Below the pieces are notes generated by a model. That model was not told the origin of the DNA. It saw nothing but the letters and a program-made list of their open reading frames with translations, and did no database searches. This document shows, one piece after another, positions 1 through 8,113 of a DNA stretch of 64,000 bases. How positions within the stretch are numbered: position 1 is the first letter of the stretch; each line of letters begins with the position of its first letter. Position numbers and translations under genes: made by a program. This stretch comes from Tessaracoccus oleiagri (GTDB lineage: Bacteria; Actinomycetota; Actinomycetes; Propionibacteriales; Propionibacteriaceae), in contig NZ_FNGP01000002.1 of assembly GCF_900103275.1 (NCBI RefSeq), positions 558,001 to 622,000 of the forward strand. The letters are read 5' to 3'.

Positions 1-1533
1 GGTCACCAGCGAGATCCAGAGGAGCCCGAGTCGGCTCTCGTCGGTGGCCATGTTCGGGACGTGCCAGAACGGGCTGATGGCGAGCACCTCGTCGCGCAGT
101 TTGAAGGTCGGGCCCAGCAGTGTGAGGACGAACGCGAGCAGCACCCCCGCCCAGGCGGCGAGAGTCACCTGCGGGCGGACCCCGACCACCAGCACGGCGA
201 CCGCCACCACCGTCCACACGGCGGGCACCGTCGCCACCGCCTGGAGCAGCGTGTCCGTGAAGCCGACGCCGATGTCCGCGCGGCTGGCGAGCGTCGCGAC
301 GAGCGTCCCGGCGATCACCAGGTAGGCGGCAGGCGCCGTGAACGCGAGCAGCAGGTTGCTGGCGTAGTACCGGGGCCGGGCGACGCTCGTCGCCATGACC
401 GGCTCGACGCGTTCGGCCAGTTCCTCGGCGCGGACGCGCAGCATCACCTGGACGCCGGGGATGGCCGTGAGGATGCCGAGCAGGTTGAGCACCGTGACGA
501 GGAATGCGCCCACCAGCTTGTCGGCCGAGGCGGCGCCCGCGGCAAGGAACTGCTGCACGGCGGAGTCGCGCGCCAGCAGGTCCTTGATCGAGGTCGTGAA
601 GTAGCCGTAGACGAAGCCGAGCAGCACGAACGCGATCCCCCACGCGACGAGCGGCCCCCGGTTGACGCGGAGGGCGAGCGCCATGGTCGACCGGACCTTG
701 CCGCGGGCGGGGCCCGGCCGCGGCGCGATGGCGCCCATGCCGAAGTCGCGCCGGCCCTGCAGCGCGAAGGCGGCCACCAGCAGCAGCACGGTCAGCCCGG
801 CGGCGGGCAGCAGCGGCCACCACACGTTGTCGACGCCCGGCCGCGTCTCGGTCATCCAACCGAGCGGGTTGGCCCACACGGTCCAGTCCGGGGCGTCCAT
901 CGAGTAGGCGAGGCCGCGCAGCAGGAACAGCACCCCGAGCGTCGCCACCGCGAACGAGCTGGACGCGCGCGCCTCCGAGCCGATCTGCGCGGTGACGGCT
1001 GCGATGCCGGCACACATCCAGCCGGTGGCGGTCATCGTCGCGCCGAGCAGCATCGACGACTCCCAGTCGCCGCCGGTGAGTCCGGTCGCCACGCCCACCA
1101 CCACCCCCAGGACCGTGGTGAGCCCGATCGTCGTCACCACGCCCGCCATCAGTCTGGCGTCCCGTCCGACGACGCCGGAGGCCAGCAGCTCCGCCTGGCC
1201 GGAGTCCTCCTGGGCGCGGGTGGCGCGGATCAGCGTGAAGATGGCGCCGAGCCCGACGAGGAAGCCGCCGAGCGCAAGGGAGCGCCATGCGTTGAAGCCG
1301 TCCGTGGTGGACAGATCGAACGCGGGACCGAAGATCAGGCCGAGCGCGGGGTTGGCACCGATGGCGACGCCGAGCGCCATCCGGTCCTGCTCCGTCGGGA
1401 AGATCTGCGGGTAGCCGAGCACCGACGAGACCGAGAGCAGCGTGGTGACCAGCACCCACGGGGCGAAGTGGCGGCCGTCGTGGCGCGCCACCGGCCGCAG
1501 CAGCGGCAGCGTGCCCGCCACCGCGCTGCTCAT
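1..1533 (-). CDS. ABC-2 type exporter permease, partial
   Basis: Large integral membrane subunit of an ABC exporter; 511 codons are visible and the C-terminus lies beyond the window edge. The protein shows about a dozen hydrophobic segments separated by short charged loops. It resembles the large permeases of actinobacterial antibiotic or polyketide exporters, which work with a separate DrrA-like ATPase. The ATG at 1533 overlaps the stop of the ATPase gene by 4 nt (ATGA), so the two are translationally coupled. What is exported cannot be told from the sequence. Confidence 0.8.
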   Translation of the reverse strand, partial: MSSAVAGTLPLLRPVARHDGRHFAPWVLVTTLLSVSSVLGYPQIFPTEQDRMALGVAIGANPALGLIFGPAFDLSTTDGFNAWRSLALGGFLVGLGAIFTLIRATRAQEDSGQAELLASGVVGRDARLMAGVVTTIGLTTVLGVVVGVATGLTGGDWESSMLLGATMTATGWMCAGIAAVTAQIGSEARASSSFAVATLGVLFLLRGLAYSMDAPDWTVWANPLGWMTETRPGVDNVWWPLLPAAGLTVLLLVAAFALQGRRDFGMGAIAPRPGPARGKVRSTMALALRVNRGPLVAWGIAFVLLGFVYGYFTTSIKDLLARDSAVQQFLAAGAASADKLVGAFLVTVLNLLGILTAIPGVQVMLRVRAEELAERVEPVMATSVARPRYYASNLLLAFTAPAAYLVIAGTLVATLASRADIGVGFTDTLLQAVATVPAVWTVVAVAVLVVGVRPQVTLAAWAGVLLAFVLTLLGPTFKLRDEVLAISPFWHVPNMATDESRLGLLWISLVT

Positions 1534-2432
1534 CGCTCGCCCTCCTCGCCCTCGTACAGCCGCAGGAAGAGCGACTCCAGCGACGGCGGCTCGACGGTGA
1601 GGGCCGTCACCCCGAGCGGGAGCAACGTCTCGAGGGCGGCGCTGATGCGCGACGACTCAACGGTCGCCCACAGCCTGTTGCCGTCGATCCGCACATCCTC
1701 CAACGCGTCGAGCGACGCGTGGGCGGGGAGCGTGACGACCTCGGCGTGGATCGTCGTGCGGGTCCTGCCCCGCAGGTCAGCGAGGGTGCCCGTCTCGGCG
1801 ACGCGTCCGTCGCGAATGATCGACAACCGGTCGGCCAGGGACTCGACCTCGGCCAGGATGTGGCTGGAGAGCAGCACGCTGGAGCCGCGGCCCTTGGCCT
1901 CGACGACCACCTCCTGGAACACGTTCTCCATCAGGGGGTCGAGGCCGCTGGTGGGCTCGTCGAGGATGAGCAGCTCGGCGTCGGACGACAGGGCCGCGAC
2001 GATCGCCACCTTCTGCCGGTTACCCTTCGAGTACTGGCGGCCGCGCTTCGTGGGGTCGAGTTCGAACCGTTCGACGAGTTCGGCGCGACGTCGCTCGTCG
2101 AGACCCCCGCGCAGCGACCCGAGGAGGTCGATCGCCTCACCACCCGTCATGCCCGGCCACAGCGAGACCTCGCCCGGCACGTACGCGATGCGGCGGTGCA
2201 GTTCGACGACGTCGCGCCAGGGGTCGCCGCCGAGCACGCGCACGGACCCCGAGTCAGCGCGGAGCAAGCCGAGCAGCACGCGGATGGTGGTGGACTTGCC
2301 GGCTCCGTTGGGGCCGAGGAACGCGTGCACCTCGCCGGGCGCGACTTGGAGGTCGAGCCCGTTCAGCGCGCGGAAGCGGCCGTAGGATTTCGTCAGCTGC
2401 TCGACACTGATCACCGCATCGCCGGTACCCAT
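1530..2432 (-). CDS. ABC exporter ATP-binding protein (DrrA-like)
   Basis: 300-aa ATPase that should power the adjacent membrane subunit. Walker A GPNGAGKST lies at residues 40-48 and Walker B LLILDEPTSGLD near residue 158. The signature motif is unusual: YSKGNRQKV replaces LSGGQ, a variant seen in the polyketide and antibiotic exporter branch. A C-terminal extension of about 80 residues follows the nucleotide-binding domain, as in DrrA/CcmA-type ATPases. The ATG at 2432 was chosen because a GAGGAGAG ribosome-binding site lies just upstream; longer open frame further upstream has no such support. Confidence 0.85.
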   Translation of the reverse strand: MGTGDAVISVEQLTKSYGRFRALNGLDLQVAPGEVHAFLGPNGAGKSTTIRVLLGLLRADSGSVRVLGGDPWRDVVELHRRIAYVPGEVSLWPGMTGGEAIDLLGSLRGGLDERRRAELVERFELDPTKRGRQYSKGNRQKVAIVAALSSDAELLILDEPTSGLDPLMENVFQEVVVEAKGRGSSVLLSSHILAEVESLADRLSIIRDGRVAETGTLADLRGRTRTTIHAEVVTLPAHASLDALEDVRIDGNRLWATVESSRISAALETLLPLGVTALTVEPPSLESLFLRLYEGEEGER

Positions 2433-2463
2433 GGGACTCTCCTCATCTGGCGCACCCGCCGTC

Positions 2464-2469
2464 AGTGTA
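2464..2469 (-). promoter_or_regulatory. -10 box of the ABC exporter operon
   Basis: TACACT read on the minus strand, about 32 nt upstream of the ATPase start. It would give a 5' leader of about 25 nt containing the GAGGAGAG site. No convincing -35 is visible, so the call rests on the -10 alone. Confidence 0.4.
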
Positions 2470-2519
2470 TTCCCGCTGCTCGGACCGCCGTCGCCGCCAC
2501 GACGCAACGCCCACCCGCC

Positions 2520-2525
2520 TATCAT
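2520..2525 (+). promoter_or_regulatory. -10 box of the glycosyltransferase gene, leaderless
   Basis: TATCAT followed by a 6-nt spacer and the ATG at 2532. No ribosome-binding site precedes this ATG, so transcription probably starts on the start codon. Confidence 0.5.
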
Positions 2526-2531
2526 CGGCCC

Positions 2532-3560
2532 ATGGCCAGAGTCGGATTCGCCCGCTGGCGCAGCGAGCTGCCCAGCGGCGGCAATCGTTACGACGACGAG
2601 CTCGCGGCCGGGCTGCGACGGCTCGGCATGGACGTCCGCGAGTACCCGGTCGAGGGCCCGTGGCCGCTTCCCGGCGAGGAGGATCGCGCACGGTTGGCGG
2701 AGTTGATGACCGAAGAGCGGCACTGGCTCGTCGGCAACATCGTCGCTTCCGCAGTCCCTGAACTGCTCCGACGTGCGGCTGCCGAGGGCCGGCACGTCAC
2801 CATGCTCCTGCACTACTTCCCGGCCGACGACACCGCCATGACGGCCGACGAATGCGCACGGCTCGCTGCGACCGAGGAGGAGGCGGTGCGGACCGTCGAT
2901 CGGGTCGTCGTGACCAGCCCGTGGGCGGCGCGCGAGGTGGCCGCCCGGTACGGCCGCGACGACGCGGTGGTGGCGGTCCCGGGCGTCGACCCGGCACCGC
3001 TCGCCGCCGGGTCCCGGGCTGACGGCGAGCCCCCGCGGCTGCTGTGGCTCGGCCGCCTCTCGCCGGGCAAGGATCCGCTCACGCTCGTCGATGTCTTGGG
3101 AATGGTGGCCGACCTGCCCTGGGTCGCGCGTCTGGTGGGCCCCGACTCCGTGGACCGCGCACTCACCGACGCGGTGCGACGCCGAGCGCGGCAGTCCGGC
3201 GTCGCGGACCGGACCGAGTTGCTCGGCGAGCGGACCGGGCAGGCGCTGGAGGCGGTGTGGGCGGAGACCGACCTGCTGGTGCACACCTCGCGCGCGGAGA
3301 CCTACGGCATGGTGGTGGCCGAGGCGGCGGCCCGCGGCATCCCGTCGCTGGTCGGGGCCGGCACGGGCGCCGTCGAGGCGCAGACTGCGGGTGCCACCTT
3401 TCCCCCCGGCGACGCGTCCGCGCTCGCGGAGCTGTTGCGGGCCTGGCTCACCGACCCGGCGCTCGCCGCGCGGTGGCGCGCGGAGGCGTCCGCCGCCCGG
3501 GCCGGCCTGCCGACCTGGGCCGACACGGTCCGTGCCGTGGCCACGGCGCTCGCCCGCTGA
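2532..3560 (+). CDS. GT4-family glycosyltransferase
   Basis: 342-aa protein with the GT-B fold signature of family 4. The N-terminal half (GFARWRSELPSGGNRYDDEL) looks like an acceptor domain. The C-terminal half carries the donor-binding region, with LLWLGRLSPGKDPL near residue 175 and the EX7E-like stretch AETYGMVVAEAAARGIPSLV near residue 260. It probably transfers a nucleotide-activated sugar to a cell-envelope or storage acceptor, but donor and acceptor are unknown. It stands alone, divergent from the ABC exporter, and ends 3 nt before the convergent permease gene. The start is supported by a leaderless promoter rather than a ribosome-binding site. Confidence 0.75.
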   Translation: MARVGFARWRSELPSGGNRYDDELAAGLRRLGMDVREYPVEGPWPLPGEEDRARLAELMTEERHWLVGNIVASAVPELLRRAAAEGRHVTMLLHYFPADDTAMTADECARLAATEEEAVRTVDRVVVTSPWAAREVAARYGRDDAVVAVPGVDPAPLAAGSRADGEPPRLLWLGRLSPGKDPLTLVDVLGMVADLPWVARLVGPDSVDRALTDAVRRRARQSGVADRTELLGERTGQALEAVWAETDLLVHTSRAETYGMVVAEAAARGIPSLVGAGTGAVEAQTAGATFPPGDASALAELLRAWLTDPALAARWRAEASAARAGLPTWADTVRAVATALAR

Positions 3561-3563
3561 GCG

Positions 3564-5129
3564 TCACCAGCGCAGCTGCTCCGGCGCCACCACGCGCAGC
3601 ACGCGACGCTCGACCGCCTCCACCAGCGCGTAGGCCGCCAGCGCGACCAGCGTGACGACCACGACGGTGGACCACAGCGACGTGTAACGGCTCGTCGCGG
3701 CGTCCACCGCCATCATGTTGCCGAGCCCGGTGCCGGTGGCCAGCCACTCCGCGACGGTGGCGGCGAGCAGCGCGGTCGGGGCGGCGATGCGGGCTGAGGC
3801 GAAGAAGGCCGGCGCCATCGCCGGCAGCCGCCCCAGGAGGAGCACCCTCGTCGACGGAGTCGCGTACGTCGCGAACACGTCGGCGACCTGGCCCGGCAGC
3901 TGGGCCAGACCGTAGAGGCAGGAGACCAGGGTCGGGAAGAAGGTCATGATCGCCACGACCACCGCGGTGCCGAACGCCCCGCGCCCGAGGGCCGCCACGA
4001 GCAGAGGCGCGATCGCGATGACGGGCACGCAGCGCAGCGCCACCGCCACCGGGGTGAGCGCCCTGCGGAGGCGGGGCGACAGGGAGAACAGGGTCGCGAG
4101 CACCACACCGAGGAGCAGGCCCGCGAAGTAGCCGGGGATGGCCACCGCGGCCGTCTCGAGGGCGGCCGTGAGCAGCTCGTCGCGGTGAGCCCCGGACTCG
4201 GGGGACGAGACGAGCCAGTCCCAGACGTCCCAGGGCCGCTTGGCGAAGTAGGGGTTGAGGCCGGTGACCGCGAACACCCCGACCCAGGCCGCGAGGACGA
4301 CTGAGGTCGTGACCAGGATCCCGCCCAGCGCGCGGAGGAGCCGCTCTGAGGCCGACCTGCCGCGCCCATGGCCCGGCGTGCTGAGCAGCACCGTCGGCTG
4401 CTCCACCGCGAGGCGGCGCGCCGCCCACGCGACGAGCAGGTAGCCCAGCAGCGACACGGCGGTGCTCAGCAGCATCAGGGCCCACAGCCCGTCGGTGTCC
4501 AGGCTCCGAAGCGCGAGGATCGACAGCACACCCACCCCGCGTTCGGCGCCGGTGAACTCCCCCACCAGCGCACCGAGGAACGCCGCCGGGACCGTTGCCT
4601 GGAGCCCCGCCATCAGGTACGGCAGGGAGGCGCGGGCCCGGATGACGACCAAGGTGGTCCAGCGGCCGCGCCCGTACGTGGCCGTGAGGTCGAGCCACGA
4701 CTGCGGCACCGCGCGCAGCCCGACCAGGAGCGGCACCAGCGTGAGGTAGAAGACCGCGAACGCGGCCAGCGTGATCTGCGGGCCGTCGCCGAAGCCGTAC
4801 ACCAGCCGCAGTAGCGGACCCAGCGCCACGAGCGGCAGGCAGTAGACGACGAGCGCGAACCGCAGCACCAGCCGCTCGACCCCCGGGAGCAGCACCACGA
4901 GCAGAGCGAGCGCCACCGCGGCGAGGTTGCCGAGGAGGTAGCCGAGCGCGGCCTCGCGCGTCGTGAACCAGAGGCCGCGCCCGTAGACCTCGGCGTTGTC
5001 TACGAGCTTGGCCACGATCCCCGAGGGGGTGCCCACCAGGTGCCGGCCGGCGAGCAGCGTCCTGCCCACGAGTTCCCACAGCCCGACGGCCATGACCCAC
5101 CCCAGCACCGTCCTCAGCACTCCAGGCAC
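3564..5129 (-). CDS. ABC importer permease, two permease domains fused
   Basis: 521-aa membrane protein made of two complete binding-protein-dependent permease domains in tandem (roughly residues 1-255 and 265-521). Each has about six membrane segments and a cytoplasmic EAA-type loop contacting the ATPase. Family members (SsuC/TauC/ThiX type) are normally about 250 aa and homodimerise; here one chain should supply both halves. It is the third gene of the binding protein-ATPase-permease set and begins 3 nt after the ATPase gene ends. The likely job is translocating the ligand captured by the lipoprotein at 5933-6958. Confidence 0.85.
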   Translation of the reverse strand: MPGVLRTVLGWVMAVGLWELVGRTLLAGRHLVGTPSGIVAKLVDNAEVYGRGLWFTTREAALGYLLGNLAAVALALLVVLLPGVERLVLRFALVVYCLPLVALGPLLRLVYGFGDGPQITLAAFAVFYLTLVPLLVGLRAVPQSWLDLTATYGRGRWTTLVVIRARASLPYLMAGLQATVPAAFLGALVGEFTGAERGVGVLSILALRSLDTDGLWALMLLSTAVSLLGYLLVAWAARRLAVEQPTVLLSTPGHGRGRSASERLLRALGGILVTTSVVLAAWVGVFAVTGLNPYFAKRPWDVWDWLVSSPESGAHRDELLTAALETAAVAIPGYFAGLLLGVVLATLFSLSPRLRRALTPVAVALRCVPVIAIAPLLVAALGRGAFGTAVVVAIMTFFPTLVSCLYGLAQLPGQVADVFATYATPSTRVLLLGRLPAMAPAFFASARIAAPTALLAATVAEWLATGTGLGNMMAVDAATSRYTSLWSTVVVVTLVALAAYALVEAVERRVLRVVAPEQLRW

Positions 5130-5132
5130 GCC

Positions 5133-5936
5133 TCACCCCTCGTCGGCGGCGTACTGGTCGACCCCGAGCAGCGCGCCGACGCGTTCCACGAGCCGGGTGA
5201 ACTCCTCGCTGTGGAGGTGCTGCATGCGGCGGGGACGATCCAGCGCGACGGGGAGGTCGGCCAGGATGGTGCCCGGCCGCGGCGACATGACCAGCACGCG
5301 GTCGGCCAGGAGCACGGCCTCCGGGATGGAGTGAGTGACGAGCAGCGTCGTCGTGCTGGTGCCCGACCAGAGCGGCGGGAGTTCGATGTTGAGCCGGCGG
5401 CGGGTGAGCTCGTCGACCGCTCCGAACGGCTCGTCCAAGAGCAGCAGTCTCGGCTCGGTGACGAGGCAGCGGGCGATGGCGGCACGCTGGCGCATGCCCC
5501 CTGAGAGCTGCGCCGGTCGTGCCCTCTCGAAGCCCGCCAGCCCGACCTTCCGCAGCAACGCGCTCACGCGTGCCGGGTCGGCCGGCCTGCCCGCGAGCCG
5601 CTGTGCCAACGCGACGTTGCCCGCGGCGGTCCGCCACGGCAGGAGGGAGGCGTCCTGGAAGGCGATGGCCATCTCACCGCGACGACGGACTGCGAGGGGC
5701 TCGTCGCCGTCGATCAGGACCGAGCCGCCGGGGTCCGGGCGTTCCAGCCCGGCGATGATGCGCAACAGCGTCGACTTGCCACACCCGGAGGGCCCGACGA
5801 GCGCGGTCACCGAACCGGGGGCGAGTGTGAGGTCGCGCGGTTCGAGGACCGCCAGCGGGCCGGCGCCGGTCGCGAAGGTCTTGCCGACGGCGGCACAGAC
5901 GACCTCCGGGGCGCCGCGCACGCCCGCCGCGGTCAC
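5133..5936 (-). CDS. ABC importer ATP-binding protein (SsuB/ThiZ-like)
   Basis: 267-aa ATPase of the nitrate/sulfonate/pyrimidine importer class. Walker A GPSGCGKST is at residues 48-56, the Q-loop AFQDASLLPW near 93, signature LSGGM near 146, Walker B LLLLDEPFGAVD near 165 and the switch histidine in VTHS near 200. The GTG start at 5936 overlaps the stop of the substrate-binding protein gene by 4 nt (GTGA), indicating coupled translation. Upstream in-frame codons read into the preceding gene and are not plausible. Confidence 0.87.
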   Translation of the reverse strand: MTAAGVRGAPEVVCAAVGKTFATGAGPLAVLEPRDLTLAPGSVTALVGPSGCGKSTLLRIIAGLERPDPGGSVLIDGDEPLAVRRRGEMAIAFQDASLLPWRTAAGNVALAQRLAGRPADPARVSALLRKVGLAGFERARPAQLSGGMRQRAAIARCLVTEPRLLLLDEPFGAVDELTRRRLNIELPPLWSGTSTTTLLVTHSIPEAVLLADRVLVMSPRPGTILADLPVALDRPRRMQHLHSEEFTRLVERVGALLGVDQYAADEG

Positions 5937-6958
5937 GCCGTCGGCCCGTCCGCGTACACCTCTTCGAGGATCGACCGGTCCCACATCTCGGCGGTGCCGC
6001 CCTCGATGCCGAGCAACTCGAACAGCTTCAGGTTCTCCTGCACCTGCTCGTCGGTGAACCAGCCGAACCCGAACTCGTCGGTCAGGTCGGAGTACATGAT
6101 GTCGAGCTGGACGTCGGCCATCCCGCGCTGCGTCTCGAGGTCCAGCCCGGCGTCCGGGTAGGCCTCGACCGCAAGCTCCGCGGCCGCCTGCGGGTCGTCC
6201 TTGTACAGCTGCCAGCCCCGGGCGTCGCCCCGGAACAGGCGGACGATCTGGTCGCGCTTCTGCTCGTCGGCGAGGCTGGAGCGCAGCACGGTGCAGGTCT
6301 GGCTCATGGGGTTGTAGCCGTGGTCGGCGAGCAGCATCGAATGGCCTTCGATGCCCTGGACGGCCAGCGCAACCGGGAGGTCGTTGTAGAAGCAGTAGAG
6401 CCCGTCCACCTGGCCGGCGGTGAGGACCGCGGGGTCGTACTGGCTCGGGACGAAGACGAGGTCGTCCTTGGTGAGGCCGTTGATGGTGAGGAACGCCTCG
6501 AGGCCCGGGGTGTCTGTTCCGGCGACCCCGATCCGTTTGCCGACGAGGTCCTCGGGCCCGGTCAGCGGGGCGTCGGCCAGCGACAGGATGGTGACGGGGC
6601 TCTTCTGGTACTGCGCCCCGATGATGACGAGGTCTGCGCCCTCGGCGTTCGATCTGGCCACCCCGTCGGCCACCGAGATGTTCATGAGCGCCGCGCCGCT
6701 GACGGTGTTGGCGTCGCCGGCGACATTGGGCCCGCCGGGCGCGAGCTGCACGTCGAGACCCTGCTCCTCGAAGAGGCCGCGGTCCTTGGCGAGATAGGTC
6801 CCGCCGAACTGCACGGAGTGCGTCCACGACAACTGGTAGGTGACTGCGTCCTTGCCCTCGGGGGAGGCCGGGTCGTCCCCGCACCCGACGAGGACGGCCA
6901 GCGAGGCGGCGCCGAAGCCGCCCATAGCGGCGCGGCGACTGAAACGTGGGGTGAGCAT
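5933..6958 (-). CDS. NMT1/THI5-like ABC substrate-binding lipoprotein
   Basis: 341-aa extracytoplasmic binding protein. The N-terminus has paired arginines (SRRAAMGG) and a lipobox ending in cysteine (VLVGC), consistent with export and lipid anchoring. The mature part begins with a segment (WTHSVQFGGTYLAKDRGLFE) typical of the NMT1/THI5 family. That family binds pyrimidine thiamin precursors (ThiY), riboflavin (RibY) or related small aromatics. Ligand choice among these is inferred only. It is the first gene of a three-gene importer operon directly downstream of a TetR gene. No TPP or FMN riboswitch is visible in the 120 nt before it. Confidence 0.8.
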   Translation of the reverse strand: MLTPRFSRRAAMGGFGAASLAVLVGCGDDPASPEGKDAVTYQLSWTHSVQFGGTYLAKDRGLFEEQGLDVQLAPGGPNVAGDANTVSGAALMNISVADGVARSNAEGADLVIIGAQYQKSPVTILSLADAPLTGPEDLVGKRIGVAGTDTPGLEAFLTINGLTKDDLVFVPSQYDPAVLTAGQVDGLYCFYNDLPVALAVQGIEGHSMLLADHGYNPMSQTCTVLRSSLADEQKRDQIVRLFRGDARGWQLYKDDPQAAAELAVEAYPDAGLDLETQRGMADVQLDIMYSDLTDEFGFGWFTDEQVQENLKLFELLGIEGGTAEMWDRSILEEVYADGPTA

Positions 6959-7078
6959 CTGTCTACGACCTCCCTGTCGAGCGGGCCGACGGGCGCGCTC
7001 GCCCCCGGCCTTCCCCGCATCCTAGGCGCGCGCGGTGCCGTCGCGGCGGAAACGCAGCGCTCCCGGGCAGTCTCAGGC

Positions 7079-7681
7079 TCAGAAGCTCCCGGTGCCTCCC
7101 AGTTCCCTGACGAGAGGGCCGAGCACCAGGCTCATGGCGGCGACGGCCTCGTCGACGGTGTGGCCGTCCAGCAGCAGCGTCGCCCCGTGGATGACCGCGT
7201 TGACGAGCGACGCCACCTGCTCGGGCGAGTCGACGTCCAGCGAGACGAGCGTTTCCACGAGCGGCTGCTGGAGTTCGCGGTGCATGCGCGCAGCGTCCTC
7301 GTCGACCGCTTCGCTGGGCTCGAGCGCGGCGAGTGCAGCGCCGACGGCGTGGGCGCCCTCGGCGACCAGCCGCACGTTCGTCACCGCATAGGCGAGGATC
7401 CGGTCGGCGGGCGTCGGGGCTGCGGACATCGCGGACGCGATTCGCCGGACCCATCGGGGATAGATGTCCTGCACCATCGCGCGGAGCAGGTCGCGGCTCG
7501 AGTCGAAGTACTGGTAGACGCTGGACCTGGCGAGGCCCGCGCGGGAGGCCACCTGACCGAGCGCGGGCGGCTCCCCTGTCTCCAGCAGCAGCGCGTGGGC
7601 GGCGTCGAGGAGTGCGCGCTCGCGGGCAGCCCTATGGGCGGCCACCGTGGGTTCACTGATGCGCGGCATGGGGCCGACCAT
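7079..7681 (-). CDS. TetR/AcrR-family transcriptional regulator
   Basis: 200-aa repressor-type protein. Residues about 15-65 form the TetR helix-turn-helix, including LGQVASRAGLARSSVYQYFDS and LLRAMV; the rest is an all-helical ligand-binding domain. The ATG at 7681 is preferred because a -10 box (AAAGAT) sits 7 nt upstream, giving a leaderless transcript; an ATG at 7669 is the alternative. A perfect TCGACA-TGG-TGTCGA palindrome lies directly upstream. It probably represses itself and the divergent membrane-protein gene, and perhaps the importer operon downstream. The inducer is unknown. Confidence 0.82.
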   Translation of the reverse strand: MVGPMPRISEPTVAAHRAARERALLDAAHALLLETGEPPALGQVASRAGLARSSVYQYFDSSRDLLRAMVQDIYPRWVRRIASAMSAAPTPADRILAYAVTNVRLVAEGAHAVGAALAALEPSEAVDEDAARMHRELQQPLVETLVSLDVDSPEQVASLVNAVIHGATLLLDGHTVDEAVAAMSLVLGPLVRELGGTGSF

Positions 7682-7688
7682 ACGCGCA

Positions 7689-7694
7689 ATCTTT
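7689..7694 (-). promoter_or_regulatory. -10 box of tetR, leaderless
   Basis: AAAGAT on the minus strand, 7 nt before the tetR ATG. The palindrome at 7695-7709 abuts it, so a bound repressor would cover this promoter. Confidence 0.45.
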
Positions 7695-7709
7695 TCGACA
7701 TGGTGTCGA
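7695..7709. promoter_or_regulatory. TetR operator palindrome
   Basis: Perfect inverted repeat TCGACA-TGG-TGTCGA between the divergent tetR and 7730 genes. The left arm doubles as the -35 element (TCGACA) of the rightward promoter and the whole site lies in the leftward promoter. Confidence 0.65.
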
Positions 7710-7723
7710 TATCCCGCTAACCT
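7695..7723 (+). promoter_or_regulatory. Promoter of the small membrane protein gene, leaderless
   Basis: -35 TCGACA at 7695-7700, 17-nt spacer, -10 TAACCT at 7718-7723, then 6 nt to the ATG at 7730. The -35 coincides with one arm of the TetR palindrome. Confidence 0.55.
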
Positions 7724-7729
7724 TCTTCC

Positions 7730-8077
7730 ATGACGTTCGTCCACTCGATCGCCCTGTTCGTCCACTTCATCGGCGCCGCCGCCCTGGTCGGCGGCTGGCT
7801 CGCCACCTTCCGCAAGCCCACCGTGCTGCAGTGGCAGCACATCGGGGCATGGCTGCAACTGCTCTCCGGCCTGGCGCTCGTCGGCCTGCTCGAGATGGGC
7901 GACGGGCAGGTCAACCACATCAAGATCGGCGTCAAGCTACTCATCCTCCTCGGCGCCCTCGTCGCCGCCTTCATCGGCCGCCGGAAGGTCAAGCGCGGGG
8001 AGCCCGTCTCGGTGGGCCTCGCCCACGCGGTCGGCGGGCTCGCGCTCCTGAACATCGCGATCGCCGTCTTCTGGTGA
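7730..8077 (+). CDS. Small integral membrane protein, function unknown
   Basis: 115-aa hydrophobic protein with about four membrane helices, one short basic loop (GRRKVKRGE) and a histidine in the first helix (FVHFIGAAALVGGWLA). Proteins of this size and shape occur widely in actinobacteria without a known role. It is divergent from the TetR gene and its promoter overlaps the proposed operator, so it is probably the main TetR target. No enzyme motif is visible. Confidence 0.65.
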   Translation: MTFVHSIALFVHFIGAAALVGGWLATFRKPTVLQWQHIGAWLQLLSGLALVGLLEMGDGQVNHIKIGVKLLILLGALVAAFIGRRKVKRGEPVSVGLAHAVGGLALLNIAIAVFW

Positions 8078-8100
8078 CCCGTCCTGCCGGGCCGGTGACC

Positions 8101-8106
8101 TAGGCT
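8101..8106 (+). promoter_or_regulatory. -10 box of the DUF72 gene, leaderless
   Basis: TAGGCT followed by a 7-nt spacer and the GTG at 8114, with no ribosome-binding site. Confidence 0.5.
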
Positions 8107-8113
8107 CGGCAGC

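Noticed and set aside
61..2385. 774-codon open frame on the plus strand
   Set aside because: Antisense shadow of the ABC exporter genes; composition is low-complexity Arg/His/Gly and no motif is found.
6959..7078. Possible TPP riboswitch before the NMT1/THI5-like gene (CTGAGA-like stretch on the minus strand)
   Set aside because: Only the short CTGAGA-like piece is present and it overlaps the tetR end; the conserved second half of the TPP element is absent.
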